From contig JAHCID010000003.1 in NCBI GenBank assembly GCA_026129405.1, forward strand, positions 601,691 through 665,690: a stretch of 64,000 nucleotides of DNA, given 5' to 3'. The notes below the pieces were generated by a model. That model had not been told where the DNA came from. It saw only the letters and a list, made by a program, of their open reading frames with translations, and made no database searches. Position numbers and translations under genes: made by a program. The DNA is from a bacterium. GTDB taxonomy: Bacteria > Desulfobacterota > Binatia > DP-6. Shown piece after piece: positions 54,992 through 64,000 of the stretch (position 1 is the stretch's first letter; each line of letters starts with the position of its first letter).

Positions 54992-55189
54992 ATGGCACGG
55001 GTCTGCGAAGTGTGCGGCAAGCACCGCTCGGTCGGCAACAACGTGAGCCACGCGAACAACAAGACCAAGCGGACGTGGCAGCCGAACCTCCAGCGCGTCC
55101 ACGCGCGCGTCGGCACCGCAGGCCGCTACCTGCTCGTCTGCACCCGCTGCATCCGCAGCGGCAAGGTCCAGAAGGCCGCCTCGGCCTGA
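54992..55189 (+). CDS. rpmB: 50S ribosomal protein L28
   Basis: 65 residues from ATG 54992. ARVCEVCGK and CTRCIRSGK give a four-cysteine zinc-binding (C+) form; [17 protein letters not shown] is the family core. Monocistronic by appearance, facing the convergent ridA gene across 79 bases that hold a weak GCCCGC-gtc-GCGGGC hairpin at 55226-55240. Confidence 0.95.
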   Translation: MARVCEVCGKHRSVGNNVSHANNKTKRTWQPNLQRVHARVGTAGRYLLVCTRCIRSGKVQKAASA

Positions 55190-55225
55190 CGTCCGTCTCC
55201 CGGGGCACGGGATTCCGCGCAGGCC

Positions 55226-55240
55226 GCCCGCGTCGCGGGC
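55226..55240. terminator. Weak hairpin between convergent rpmB and ridA
   Basis: GCCCGC (55226-55231), loop GTC, GCGGGC (55235-55240). No T-run on either side; placement between convergent genes is the main argument. Confidence 0.25.
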
Positions 55241-55268
55241 CGAGCCGCCGGAACGCGCCCCGCCCGCG

Positions 55269-55661
55269 TCAGGCCGTCGGCCGGAGCGCGATCGCCTCGA
55301 TCTCGACGCGCGCCCCGAGCGGCAACCCCGCCACGACGACGGTCGAGCGCGCCGGGTACGGCGCCCGGAAGTGGCGGCCGTAGAGCTCGTTGACGAGCTT
55401 CCCGTCGGCGGCGTCGACCAGGAACACCGTCGTCTTCACCACGTCGTCCCGCCCGCAGCCCGCCGCCGCCAGCACGGCGTCGAGGTTCTGCAGCGCCTGC
55501 GCCGCCTGCGCCGCGGTGCCGCCCGCGACGAGCGTCGTCGTCGCCGGGTCGAGGCCGATCTGGCCGGCGCAGAAGACGAGGTCGCCGGCGACGACCGCGG
55601 GCGAGTACGGCCCCACCGCCTGCGGCGCGCCGGGGGCACTCTCGAGCGCGCGCCGGCTCAC
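55269..55661 (-). CDS. ridA: RidA family enamine/imine deaminase
   Basis: 130 residues from GTG 55661, overlapping the relA stop (GTGA). APQAVGPYSPAVVAGDLVFCAGQIGLDP, QALQNLDAVLAAAG and the catalytic-Arg strand PYPARSTVVVAGLPLGARVEIEAIA are complete. It clears reactive 2-aminoacrylate-type intermediates. relA-ridA adjacency is common in related bacteria. Confidence 0.93.
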   Translation of the reverse strand: MSRRALESAPGAPQAVGPYSPAVVAGDLVFCAGQIGLDPATTTLVAGGTAAQAAQALQNLDAVLAAAGCGRDDVVKTTVFLVDAADGKLVNELYGRHFRAPYPARSTVVVAGLPLGARVEIEAIALRPTA

Positions 55662-57805
55662 GTGCGCACCCGGGTGACGCGCATCACGCCGCGGACGCGG
55701 CCGAGGTTGCGCATCACGGTGTTGAGGTCGTCGATGCTGCCGACCATGAGCTCGAAGACGTTCTGCGCCTTGTGGTCGCCGATCACGTGCACCTGCGCCT
55801 TGGCGATGTTGATGCCGGTCGAGCTGATGGCCTTCGACATGGCCGCCAGCAGTCCCTGTCGATCCACCCCGATCACCTCGACCCGCACCGGGCGCGGCGT
55901 GCCCTTGCCGTTCTCCCACTGGACGTCGATGCGCCGCTGCGGATCGGTCTCCAGCACCTTCGGACAGTCCTGCGCATGCACCGTGACGCCGCGCCCGCGC
56001 GTGATGAAGCCGGCGATGCGCTCGCCCGGCAACGGCTGGCAGCACTTCCCGAAGCGCACCAGCATGTCCTCGACGCCGGACACCCGCACGCCGCTCTTCG
56101 ACTGGCGGCTGACGAGCCGCATGAGCCGCTGGAGCGCACCCTCGGCGCGCTCGCGGCGCCGCTCCAGCTCCTGCTCCGGGAGTATCCGCGCCAGCACCTG
56201 CTGCGCCGTCAGCTTGCCGTAGCCGAGGTCGGCGAGGAGCGTGTCCTCGTCGGGCAGCTCGAGCTCCTTCAGCACGCGCGCCAGCGTGCCGTCCTTGCGC
56301 AGGGCGGCGAGCTCCAGGTGCGCGCGCCCGAGGTCGCGCTCGAGGATCTCGCGGCCGACGGCCACCGAGCGCGCGCTCTGCTGGCCCTTGATCCAGGCGC
56401 GGATGCGGGCCTTGGCGCGCTGGGTCTTGGCGATCTTGAGCCAGTCCTTCGACGGCGTCTGGTTCGCGGTGGTGATGATCTCGACGGTGTCGCCGCTCTG
56501 CAGCGAGTAGCGCAGCGGCACGATCTTGCCGTTGACGCGCGCGCCGGCGCAGTGACGGCCGATCTCCGAGTGGATGCGGTAGGCGAAGTCGATGATGGTG
56601 GCGCCGACCGGGAAGTTCAGCAGGTCGCCCTTCGGCGTGAAGACGAAGACCTCCTCGCTGAAGAGATCCTCCTTCACCGAGCGCAGGAACTCCTGCGGAT
56701 CGGAGACCTGCTGCTGGAACTCGAGCAGCTGGCGCAGCCAGGCGAAGCGCTGGTCGATGTCCGGCCCGGGATCGCCCGGCGCCTTGTAGCGCCAGTGCGC
56801 CGCGATGCCGTACTCGGCCACGCGATGCATCTCGCGCGTACGGATCTGGATCTCGATGCGCTCGCCGTACGGCCCGATCACCGTCGTGTGCAGCGACTGG
56901 TAGCCGTTCGGCTTCGGCAGGGCGACGTAGTCCTTGAAGCGCCCCGGCACCGGCTTCCAGCTGGCGTGCACGACGCCGAGCGCCTCGTAGCACTCGCCGA
57001 CCGAGTCGACGACGACGCGGAACGCGATGAGGTCGTAGATCTGATCGTAGAGCAGGTTCTGCGCCTGCATCTTCTGGTAGATCGAGTAGAAGTGCTTCGG
57101 GCGACCGCTGATCTCGGCCTCGATGCCGGCCTCGGCCAGCTTCTTGCCGATGATGCTGATCACCTCTTTCGTGTGCTTCTCGCGCTCGGCCTTCTTCTTC
57201 GCGACGTTGCGCTTCAGCTGGTAGTAGACCTCGGGGTGCAGGAAGCGCAGCGCGTTGTCCTCGAGCTCGCTCTTGATCCAGTAGATGCCGAGCCGGTGCG
57301 CGAGGGGCGCGTAGATCTCGAGCGTCTCCTGCGCGATGTCGACCTGACGCTCGGGCTTCAGATGCGCGAGCGTCCGCATGTTGTGCGTGCGGTCGGCGAG
57401 CTTCACCAGGATCACGCGGATGTCGCGCGCCATCGCGAGCAGCATCTTGCGGAAGTTCTCGGCCTGCTTCTCCTCGCGCGAGGTGAAGTTGATCTGGCCG
57501 ATCTTGGTGACCCCGTCGACGAGCACCGCGATCTCGTCGCCGAACAGCTCCTGGAGCTGCGGCAGGGTGGCGAGCGTGTCCTCGACCGTGTCGTGCAGCA
57601 GCCCGGTGGCGACGCTCGGCACGTCGAGCCGCAGGTCGGCGATGATGCCGGCGACCTGGAGGGGATGGGTGAGATAGGGCTCGCCCGAACGCCGGCGCTG
57701 CCCATGATGGACTTCGGCGGAGAAGTCGTAGGCTTTCTGGATGACGTCGACGTTCGCCGTGGGGCTGTAGCCGCGGACGCGATCGATCAGGTCGCCGATG
57801 GTCAT
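55658..57805 (-). CDS. relA: Bifunctional (p)ppGpp synthetase/hydrolase (RelA/SpoT)
   Basis: 715 residues. The HD hydrolase domain has YLTHPLQVAGIIADL, LLHDTVEDT and VILVKLADRTHNMRTL. The synthetase domain has DLIAFRVVVDSVGECYEALG, PKPNGYQSLHTTVIGPYG and REMHRVAEYGIAAHW. TGS (VFTPKGDLLNFPVGATIIDFAY), helical/zinc-finger and C-terminal ACT domains follow. Both halves keep their key residues, so it is a Rel-type enzyme. Confidence 0.96.
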   Translation of the reverse strand: MTIGDLIDRVRGYSPTANVDVIQKAYDFSAEVHHGQRRRSGEPYLTHPLQVAGIIADLRLDVPSVATGLLHDTVEDTLATLPQLQELFGDEIAVLVDGVTKIGQINFTSREEKQAENFRKMLLAMARDIRVILVKLADRTHNMRTLAHLKPERQVDIAQETLEIYAPLAHRLGIYWIKSELEDNALRFLHPEVYYQLKRNVAKKKAEREKHTKEVISIIGKKLAEAGIEAEISGRPKHFYSIYQKMQAQNLLYDQIYDLIAFRVVVDSVGECYEALGVVHASWKPVPGRFKDYVALPKPNGYQSLHTTVIGPYGERIEIQIRTREMHRVAEYGIAAHWRYKAPGDPGPDIDQRFAWLRQLLEFQQQVSDPQEFLRSVKEDLFSEEVFVFTPKGDLLNFPVGATIIDFAYRIHSEIGRHCAGARVNGKIVPLRYSLQSGDTVEIITTANQTPSKDWLKIAKTQRAKARIRAWIKGQQSARSVAVGREILERDLGRAHLELAALRKDGTLARVLKELELPDEDTLLADLGYGKLTAQQVLARILPEQELERRRERAEGALQRLMRLVSRQSKSGVRVSGVEDMLVRFGKCCQPLPGERIAGFITRGRGVTVHAQDCPKVLETDPQRRIDVQWENGKGTPRPVRVEVIGVDRQGLLAAMSKAISSTGINIAKAQVHVIGDHKAQNVFELMVGSIDDLNTVMRNLGRVRGVMRVTRVRT

Positions 57806-58350
57806 GGACGGTGCGCGGCACCTCCCCGGGCGCGCGCTTTCGAGACGATCTCCCCTGCGAGGTCGGCCGGCGTGCGATGGTCGGTGTCGATGACGAGATC
57901 GTACCGGGCCTTGTCGTGGTAATCGACCCCATACAGGTCGAGGTAGCGTTTGCGATCGGACGCCTCGCGCGCCTGGGTCTCGCGCAGCCGCTCCCTGGCG
58001 TGGCCGCCCTCGCGCCCCGTGATGCGCTCGGCGCGCACCGCCTCGGAGGCGTCGAGGAAGACGCGCAGCGCCGGCACCCGCGCCTGCTCGGCCATGAACG
58101 CGGCCAGCCGGCCCTCGAGCACGGCCGCGCCGCGCGCCGCCCGCTCCCGCATGCGGCGGTCGAGATCGCGGTCGATCGACGGATCGGTTTCGGCCCGGCG
58201 CAGGTACTCCTCGAGGCTGAGCCCGTGCTCGGCCGCCTGCTGGCGGAAGATGTTGCCGGCGTAGACGTGCTCCAGCCCGAGCTCGGCCGCGACCAGCTTC
58301 GCCACCGTCGTCTTGCCGCTGCCCGGCAGGCCCGAGATCGTGATCAGCAC
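57802..58350 (-). CDS. Archaeal-type cytidylate kinase
   Basis: 182 residues from GTG 58350, which has GAGG five bases upstream; GTG 58374 (GTGA overlap with yicC) is the alternative. LITISGLPGSGKTTVAKLVA, YAGNIFRQQAAEHGLSLEEYLRRAETDPSIDRDLDRR, VLEGRLAAFMA, and REASDRKRYLDLYGVDYHDKARYDLVIDT follow the archaeal Cmk (TIGR02173) pattern closely. It sits where gmk and rpoZ usually lie between yicC and relA. CMP kinase activity is likely, but a bacterial cmk is also present at 45081. Confidence 0.85.
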   Translation of the reverse strand: MLITISGLPGSGKTTVAKLVAAELGLEHVYAGNIFRQQAAEHGLSLEEYLRRAETDPSIDRDLDRRMRERAARGAAVLEGRLAAFMAEQARVPALRVFLDASEAVRAERITGREGGHARERLRETQAREASDRKRYLDLYGVDYHDKARYDLVIDTDHRTPADLAGEIVSKARARGGAAHRP

Positions 58351-58370
58351 CGCGCCCTCATATAGCGCGG

Positions 58371-59249
<879 letters not shown>

Positions 59250-59271
59250 CGCGTCTCCCGACGGCCCCGGC

Positions 59272-60258
59272 TCACCGTGACGCGATCGCCGCGCGCAGCT
59301 CGGCTGCGCTCACGGTGGCCGTACCGAATTTGCCGACCACCACGCCGGCCGCGTGATTGGCCAGCACGGTCGCCTCCTCCAGCGTGCCCCCTGCCCCCAA
59401 CGCCAGCGCGCAGGTCGCGATCACCGTGTCGCCCGCGCCGGTGACGTCGAAGACCTCGCGCGCGACCGTCGGCACCGTGTGCGTGCGCCGCCGCGGGCGG
59501 AAGAGCGCCATGCCCTCGTCGCCGCGCGAGATCAGCACCGACTCGGCCTCCCAGCGCTCGAGCAGCCGCGTCCCGGCCGCCGCGAGCGTGACGTCGTCGA
59601 CGATGTCGATCCCCGCCGCCGCCCCCGCCTCCTCGCGGTTCGGCTTGATGAGCGACATGCGGCGGTAGTGCGGGAAGTTCACCCGCTTCGGATCGACGAG
59701 CCAGGTGAACGGCGCGCGGGCATGGGCCGTCGCCAGCGCGCCCAGCAGCTCGGGCCCGACGACGCCCTTGCCGTAGTCGGACACGACCAGCACGTCCCAG
59801 CGCCGCCGCTGCGCCAGCACCCAGTCGCGCAGCCGCCGCCCGGCCGCGGCGTCGGGCGCCGCCGCTTCGCGATCGAGCCGCACCACCTGCTGCTGGTGCG
59901 CGACGATGCGCGTCTTCTGCGTCGTCGCGCCGTGGCGCGAGGCGACGATCCCGGTGGTCGCGGCGCCCAGCCCGGCAAGCACGTCGCCCAGCCGGCGGCC
60001 GGCGGGGTCGTCGCCGACGATGCCGGCGACGGCGGCGCGCCCGCCCAGCTCGACGAGGTTGCGCACGACGTTGCCCGCTCCGCCCGGCTGCTCGTCCTCG
60101 CTCTGCACGTGCACGACCGGCACCGGCGCCTCCGGCGAGATGCGCTGCACCCGCCCGCGCACGAACTGGTCGAGCATGAGATCGCCGACCACGAGCACGC
60201 GCACGCCGGCCATGCGCTGCACCAGCGTTCGCAGTCGCGCCCGCGTCACCCCCCGCAT
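59272..60258 (-). CDS. rfaE1: D-glycero-beta-D-manno-heptose-7-phosphate kinase (HldE N-domain type)
   Basis: 328-residue PfkB-type kinase. VVGDLMLDQFVRGRVQRISPEAPVPV, EDEQPGGAGNVVRNL, KTRIVAHQQQVVRLDRE, VSDYGKGVV and DVTGAGDTVIAT (anion hole and catalytic Asp) are typical. SD GGGAGGG lies four bases before the ATG; its first 13 bases overlap the glycosyltransferase end. Works with the adenylyltransferase at 54433. Confidence 0.94.
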   Translation of the reverse strand: MRGVTRARLRTLVQRMAGVRVLVVGDLMLDQFVRGRVQRISPEAPVPVVHVQSEDEQPGGAGNVVRNLVELGGRAAVAGIVGDDPAGRRLGDVLAGLGAATTGIVASRHGATTQKTRIVAHQQQVVRLDREAAAPDAAAGRRLRDWVLAQRRRWDVLVVSDYGKGVVGPELLGALATAHARAPFTWLVDPKRVNFPHYRRMSLIKPNREEAGAAAGIDIVDDVTLAAAGTRLLERWEAESVLISRGDEGMALFRPRRRTHTVPTVAREVFDVTGAGDTVIATCALALGAGGTLEEATVLANHAAGVVVGKFGTATVSAAELRAAIASR

Positions 60259-61309
60259 GGCGCCCTCCCGTAGCAGGCGAGCGTGCCCTCCGCCATGGTT
60301 TCGGCCCCGTAGTGCGCACGCACGCGCGCGCGGCCGGCGGCGCCGAAGCGGCTGCGCAGCTCGGCGTCGCGCGCGAGCCGGCCGAGCGCTGCGGCCAGCG
60401 CCGCGACGTCCTCGGGCGGCACCACGAGCCCGGTCTCGCCGTCGACGACGACCTCGGCGAGCCCGCCGGTGCGGCTCGCGATCACCGGCCGCCCCACCGC
60501 CATCGCCTCCAGCGCCGCCACGCCGAGGCCCTCGTGACGCGACGGCAGCACGGCGACGTCCGCCGCCGCGAGGCACGCGGCCACGTCGTCGCGGAAGCCC
60601 GCGAAGACGACGCGATCACCGAGCGGCGTCGCCGCTGCCCGCAGCGCGGCCTCGGCGCTGCCCGTCCCGCAGAACGCGTAGCGCAGCCGCGGGTCGGCGC
60701 GCGCCGCCGCCGCGAGCAGGACGTCGTGCCCCTTGCTCGAGCGCGCCACCAGCACGACGAGGACGGCGTCGTTTTTGACCCCCAGGCGGCCCGCACGGCC
60801 GCGCGCGTCGGCGGCCAGGCGTCGACGTCGACGCCGCTCGGCGCGATGCGGATGCGCTCCGCCGGCACGCCGGCGCGGACGAGCGCGTCGCGCACGCCGG
60901 CCGAGATGGCGATCACCGCGTCGACCGCCCCGGTGTAGAGCCATCGCGCCCAGGCGCCGCCCCGCGGCACGTAGTCCATGCGCCGCGTGACCACGAGCCG
61001 GCGGCCGGCGCGCGGTACGAGCGGCGCCAGCGCGTGCGCCCGCGCGGTATGGAAGTGGACGACGTCGGCGTCGCGCGCGAGCCGGCGCAGGCGCAGGCCG
61101 GCGACCACGTCGGCGTCGTTGCGGATGCGCAGCGGCACGACGGGGAGCCCCGCCGCGGCGGCCGCGCGTGCCAGCGGTCCGTCCGGATGCACCGCCAGCG
61201 TCTGCGCGACGCCGCGCGCGGCCAGCGCCCGGCAGAGCAGCAGCACCTGCACCTCGCCCCCGCCCCACGCCCGCTCCGGATCGACGTGGAGCACCCGCAC
61301 GGCGGTCAC
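60246..61309 (-). pseudogene. Glycosyltransferase family 4, split by one frameshift
   Basis: From GTG 61309 (GTGA overlap with the ligase gene) the N-terminal GT-B half reads VRVLHVDPERAWGGGEVQ, HFHTARAHALAPLV, RIRIAPSGVDVDAWPP. At 60779-60783 the run of five Gs (minus strand) breaks the frame. One more G would give AAWGVKNDAVLVVLVARSSKG and continue into FCGTGSAEAALR and HEGLGVAALEAMAVGRPVIAS. Domains are otherwise complete, so a homopolymer sequencing error is the simplest reading; true loss is possible. LPS core or EPS role inferred. Confidence 0.8.
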
Positions 61310-62505
61310 GCGTCCCGGCAGCGCAGCAGCACGGCGGTGGTCGCCCACATCGCGATCGCCACCTCGTTGTCGCCGAAGTTGTACTGCGTGAGCCCGCCGA
61401 GGAGGAAGGCGACGATGCCGAGCCACGCACCCGCGGCCGTGGGGCCGATCGGTCCGCCGCGGGTGGCGCGCACGGCCTCCCAGCCGAGCCGCAGGATCGC
61501 CGCGTAGAGCAGCGCGAACGCCGTCAGACCGAGCAGGCCCGCTTCCGCTGCCATGTGGAGGAAGTTGTTGTGCGCGTGCGATTTCCGATCGGCCGCGGGG
61601 TACGGCTCGTAGTAGGGCTTGGCGTGCGGACGGTAGCGCCCGAAGCCGAAGCCGAGCCACGGGTGGTCGTGCACGATGTCGAGGTTGGCGCGGTAGATCG
61701 CCACCCGGCCGGCGTTGGGCCCCTCGAGCGTGAACATGGGCTCGATCTGCGCCCGCAGGTGCGGCGACGCACCGACGGTCAGCGCCGCCACGACGAGCGC
61801 CGCCGGCACGAGCCGTACCGCCCACCGCCGGCCGCCGACCAGCGCCAGCACGACGACGCCGCCCAGCAGCGCGATCCACGCTCCGCGCGCCGTCGACAGC
61901 ACGATCGACGCGAGCATCAGCACCGACGCGCCGCCGGCGCGCACGCTGCCGGCGAGCGCGCGCGTGGTCGCCGCCGCGAGCGGGAACACCATGAGATGCG
62001 CGAAGGTGAGGTAGCTCGAGAAGAACCCGATGACGGCGTAACCGCCCGCACCCTCGACGCGCGCCCGCACCTCGAGCTCGCGCCCCATGAGCGTGCGGTA
62101 CCAATCCGCGCCGGTCCAGTGCTGCACCACGCCGTACACCGCGGCGACCGTCCCGCCGGCGACGAGCCACCCCGTGAAGCGCACCGCGCGCGCGGGATCG
62201 AGCCACCAGTAGATGCCGAAGAAGCCGATCAGCACCCACATGCGCGACCACCCGCCCGCCTCGTGCGGGCGCAGGCTCGCGAGCGTGCTCAGCACGAGCA
62301 CCCCGAGGAAGAGCGCCAGCCAGCCGTCGAGCGGCGTGCGCCGCACGACGCGCGCACCGACCAGCGGCGCCAGGACGGCGAGGCCGAACAGCGTGCCGAT
62401 GCCGATCTGCATGCCGCTGATCGACAGCGGGATCGTGACCGCGGTGAACGCCAGCACGACGTCGGCGAGCCGCCGTAGCCACGGAGGGACGGAGCGCGGC
62501 GCCAC
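61306..62505 (-). CDS. O-antigen ligase/polymerase (Wzy/WaaL family)
   Basis: 399 residues from GTG, with about ten transmembrane helices and a large periplasmic loop ending [33 protein letters not shown] and [18 protein letters not shown] (the HN block of Wzy_C proteins). Joins O-antigen units or ligates them to lipid A core. Between wcaJ and a glycosyltransferase; the family cannot be split into ligase or polymerase by eye. Confidence 0.88.
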   Translation of the reverse strand: MAPRSVPPWLRRLADVVLAFTAVTIPLSISGMQIGIGTLFGLAVLAPLVGARVVRRTPLDGWLALFLGVLVLSTLASLRPHEAGGWSRMWVLIGFFGIYWWLDPARAVRFTGWLVAGGTVAAVYGVVQHWTGADWYRTLMGRELEVRARVEGAGGYAVIGFFSSYLTFAHLMVFPLAAATTRALAGSVRAGGASVLMLASIVLSTARGAWIALLGGVVVLALVGGRRWAVRLVPAALVVAALTVGASPHLRAQIEPMFTLEGPNAGRVAIYRANLDIVHDHPWLGFGFGRYRPHAKPYYEPYPAADRKSHAHNNFLHMAAEAGLLGLTAFALLYAAILRLGWEAVRATRGGPIGPTAAGAWLGIVAFLLGGLTQYNFGDNEVAIAMWATTAVLLRCRDA

Positions 62506-62508
62506 GCG

Positions 62509-63906
62509 TCAGACGCCCCGCCGCGTGAGCATGACTTTCATGGTCTCGGACAGGATGCGCACGTCGAGCCAGAGCGAGCGGTTGTGGATGTACGCGAGGT
62601 CGTACTTCAGCTTCGTCGCCGCCGAGGTGCGGTACTCGCCGTTCACCTGCGCATACCCCGTGAGGCCGGGCCGCACGCGGAAGCGCTCCACGTATCCGGT
62701 GATGTCGCGTTCGAACTCGGCCACGAACTCGGGCCGCTCGGGCCGCGGACCGACGAAGCTCATGTCGCCGCGGAGCACGTTCCACAGCTGCGGCAGCTCG
62801 TCCAGCCGCGTCGCGCGCAACACGCGCCCGAGCGGCGTCACGCGCGGGTCGTTCTCGGCCGCGAGCACCGGGCCGGTCGCGCGCTCCGCCTCCCGCTGCA
62901 TGGTGCGGAACTTGTAGATCGTGAACACGCGGCCGTCCTTGCCGACGCGCGCCTGGCGGAAGATCACGCCGCCCGGCGACGTGGCCGCGATGGCGAGCGC
63001 CACGAGCGCCGCCACCGGCGCCGTCAGGACGACGAGGACGCCGGCCGCCGCGACGTCGAAGAGCCGCTTCAACGCGCCGCCGGCGCCGTCCTCGGGGTCG
63101 CCGATCACCTCGATGAGCGGGATGTCGTGGAGGCGCAGCGTCTCGCGCCGGCCGATCAGGATCTCGAACGGCGACGGCACCACCGAGATGCGCGCGCGCA
63201 TCCCCGCGTGCCGCCCGAGCGCGTCGAGCAGCTGGTCCTGCCAGCCGCCGTCCGAGGCGATGATGACCTCGTCGACGGCGTGGCGCTCGCAGAGCCCCGG
63301 CAGATCGTCGCGGTTGCCGAGGACGGGAACGCCCTCCAGCGCCGTCGCGCGCGTGCCGTTGCCGCCGCTCACGACCGTCCCCACGACGTCGAGCCCGAGC
63401 CACCGCTGCCCGCGCAGGGTCTCGATCACCTCCGCCGCCGCCGCGTTCGTGCCGACCACCAGCACCCGCTTGCGCGGATACCGCCCCATGAGGGGACGGC
63501 ATCCGAGCCGCCACGCCGCCAGCAGGCCCGCGTTGACGAGCGCCAGCACGACGAAGATCGAGCGCGGGAAGACGAGGTCCTGGCGAAAGAAGTAGACGGC
63601 GATGAGGAACAGCGCCTGCACCGCCGCCGCCGTCGCCAGGGCGCCGAGATACTGGCGCGGGTACAGCACCGCGCGCGTCTCGTAGAGGCCGAGGAAGTAG
63701 AGGCTGGCCGCCTGCGCGACCAGCATCTCGCCCCAGTGGTGGTGCACCTCGGCGAAGCGCAGCGCCGGCAGATAGCCCTGCGTCAGGGGCAGCGGGACGA
63801 CCACGCGCAGCAGGAATGCGAGCAGGTAGGCGAGCAGGCACGCCAGCATGTCGCCGGCTCCCAGCAGCGCCCAGCGCAGCCGCCACCCCGTGTCACGCCG
63901 GTGCAC
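62509..63906 (-). CDS. Undecaprenyl-phosphate glucose/hexose phosphotransferase (WcaJ type)
   Basis: About 465 residues from GTG 63906 (TTG 63942 is the alternative). Four or five N-terminal membrane helices, a CoA-binding-like domain ([18 protein letters not shown]) and the C-terminal sugar transferase domain: [67 protein letters not shown]. It starts glycan assembly on the lipid carrier. The GTG lies ten bases after GATAAT (63917-63922). Confidence 0.9.
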   Translation of the reverse strand: MHRRDTGWRLRWALLGAGDMLACLLAYLLAFLLRVVVPLPLTQGYLPALRFAEVHHHWGEMLVAQAASLYFLGLYETRAVLYPRQYLGALATAAAVQALFLIAVYFFRQDLVFPRSIFVVLALVNAGLLAAWRLGCRPLMGRYPRKRVLVVGTNAAAAEVIETLRGQRWLGLDVVGTVVSGGNGTRATALEGVPVLGNRDDLPGLCERHAVDEVIIASDGGWQDQLLDALGRHAGMRARISVVPSPFEILIGRRETLRLHDIPLIEVIGDPEDGAGGALKRLFDVAAAGVLVVLTAPVAALVALAIAATSPGGVIFRQARVGKDGRVFTIYKFRTMQREAERATGPVLAAENDPRVTPLGRVLRATRLDELPQLWNVLRGDMSFVGPRPERPEFVAEFERDITGYVERFRVRPGLTGYAQVNGEYRTSAATKLKYDLAYIHNRSLWLDVRILSETMKVMLTRRGV

Positions 63907-64000
63907 GGTGCGTCGAATTATCAGATGACGCCGGGCCCGCAACGCCGCGCGCGGCGTCCCACGCCGCCTCGACGCCGGCGGCCGACGCCTCCCAGGTGTA
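63893..64000 (-). CDS. C-terminal end of a glycosyltransferase (truncated by window edge)
   Basis: 35 codons are visible before TGA 63893-63895. YTWEASAAGVEAAWDAARG at the window edge matches the usual last helix of GT4 enzymes. It overlaps the start of wcaJ by 14 bases. Family assignment rests on this short stretch only. Confidence 0.45.
   Translation of the reverse strand, partial: YTWEASAAGVEAAWDAARGVAGPASSDNSTHRAPA
63917..63922 (-). promoter_or_regulatory. GATAAT -10-like element before wcaJ
   Basis: Minus strand GATAAT within an AT-rich patch (63915-63924) unusual for this genome, ten bases before GTG 63906. No convincing -35 at 17 bases (GCGTTG). Confidence 0.3.

Noticed and set aside
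49854-55046. 1730-codon open frame on the plus strand
   Set aside because: It is antisense to pheA, miaA, mutL and pgi. Its translation is Arg/Ala/Pro-rich without domains and it exists because GC-rich codon use suppresses stops on the other strand.

Overview
The window is very GC-rich and gene-dense, with most genes on the minus strand. Reading frames overlap by 1-4 bases at many junctions (ATGA, GTGA, TGATG). LpxD, LptE, heptose synthesis, an O-antigen polymerase and a WcaJ-type initiating transferase point to a Gram-negative cell with LPS. Heme O synthase and Sco point to aerobic respiration. The order of the core operons is of the deltaproteobacterial type (Desulfobacterota, Myxococcota or Binatota-like); I cannot name the organism from sequence alone. 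No tRNA, rRNA, CRISPR array, insertion sequence or phage gene was seen.

Layout. 1-2.6 kb: the end of a cold-shock-domain protein, DUF2064 transferase and glutaredoxin, divergent mazG, and rpsT. 2.6-15.6 kb: one long minus-strand housekeeping operon read as lpxD and then DUF177-rpmF-fabD-fabG-acpP-glyA-nrdR-ribD-ribBA-ribH-nusB-leuS-lptE-holA. It keeps the usual order but lacks plsX, fabH, fabF and ribE. 15.7-18.2 kb: hisG and cyoE-sco on the plus strand. 18.3-33.6 kb: an accessory stretch with an ABC-2 exporter, three glycosyltransferases, a polysaccharide-lyase-like gene carrying several frameshifts, an acid-sugar catabolic set (pdxA-like, cyclase, DUF1537 kinase), and two alkaline-phosphatase-superfamily enzymes. 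33.4-37.6 kb: a small winged-helix-like protein and three tandem paralogous secreted, cysteine-rich, TIG-ending proteins that I do not recognise as any described system. 37.7-42.6 kb: nucleotide-sugar dehydrogenase, a CobW GTPase, a GT39-like membrane transferase with an overlapping 45-residue membrane peptide, and an isoprenylcysteine-methyltransferase-like protein. 42.9-54.3 kb: pgi-mutL-miaA-pheA-hisC-tyrA-aroA-cmk-rpsA-ihfB. 54.4-60.3 kb: the heptose adenylyltransferase, rpmB, and ridA-relA-archaeal-type CMP kinase-yicC-heptose kinase. 60.2-64 kb: LPS/EPS genes (glycosyltransferase, O-antigen ligase/polymerase, WcaJ, edge of another glycosyltransferase).

Four observations stand out. (1) The three tandem secreted paralogs. 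(2) Three genes (DUF2064, holA, fabD) whose conserved N-termini can be reached only from a CTG start, two of them in a CTGA overlap. (3) A recurrent promoter-like motif, TTG(A/C)C-N17-TA(C/G)C, placed 6-10 bases before start codons, which suggests leaderless mRNAs. (4) A RibBA whose DHBP-synthase half has lost its metal-binding and catalytic signatures, in a riboflavin operon without ribE. Several single-base indels at short homopolymers break accessory genes; these may be assembly errors or real decay.
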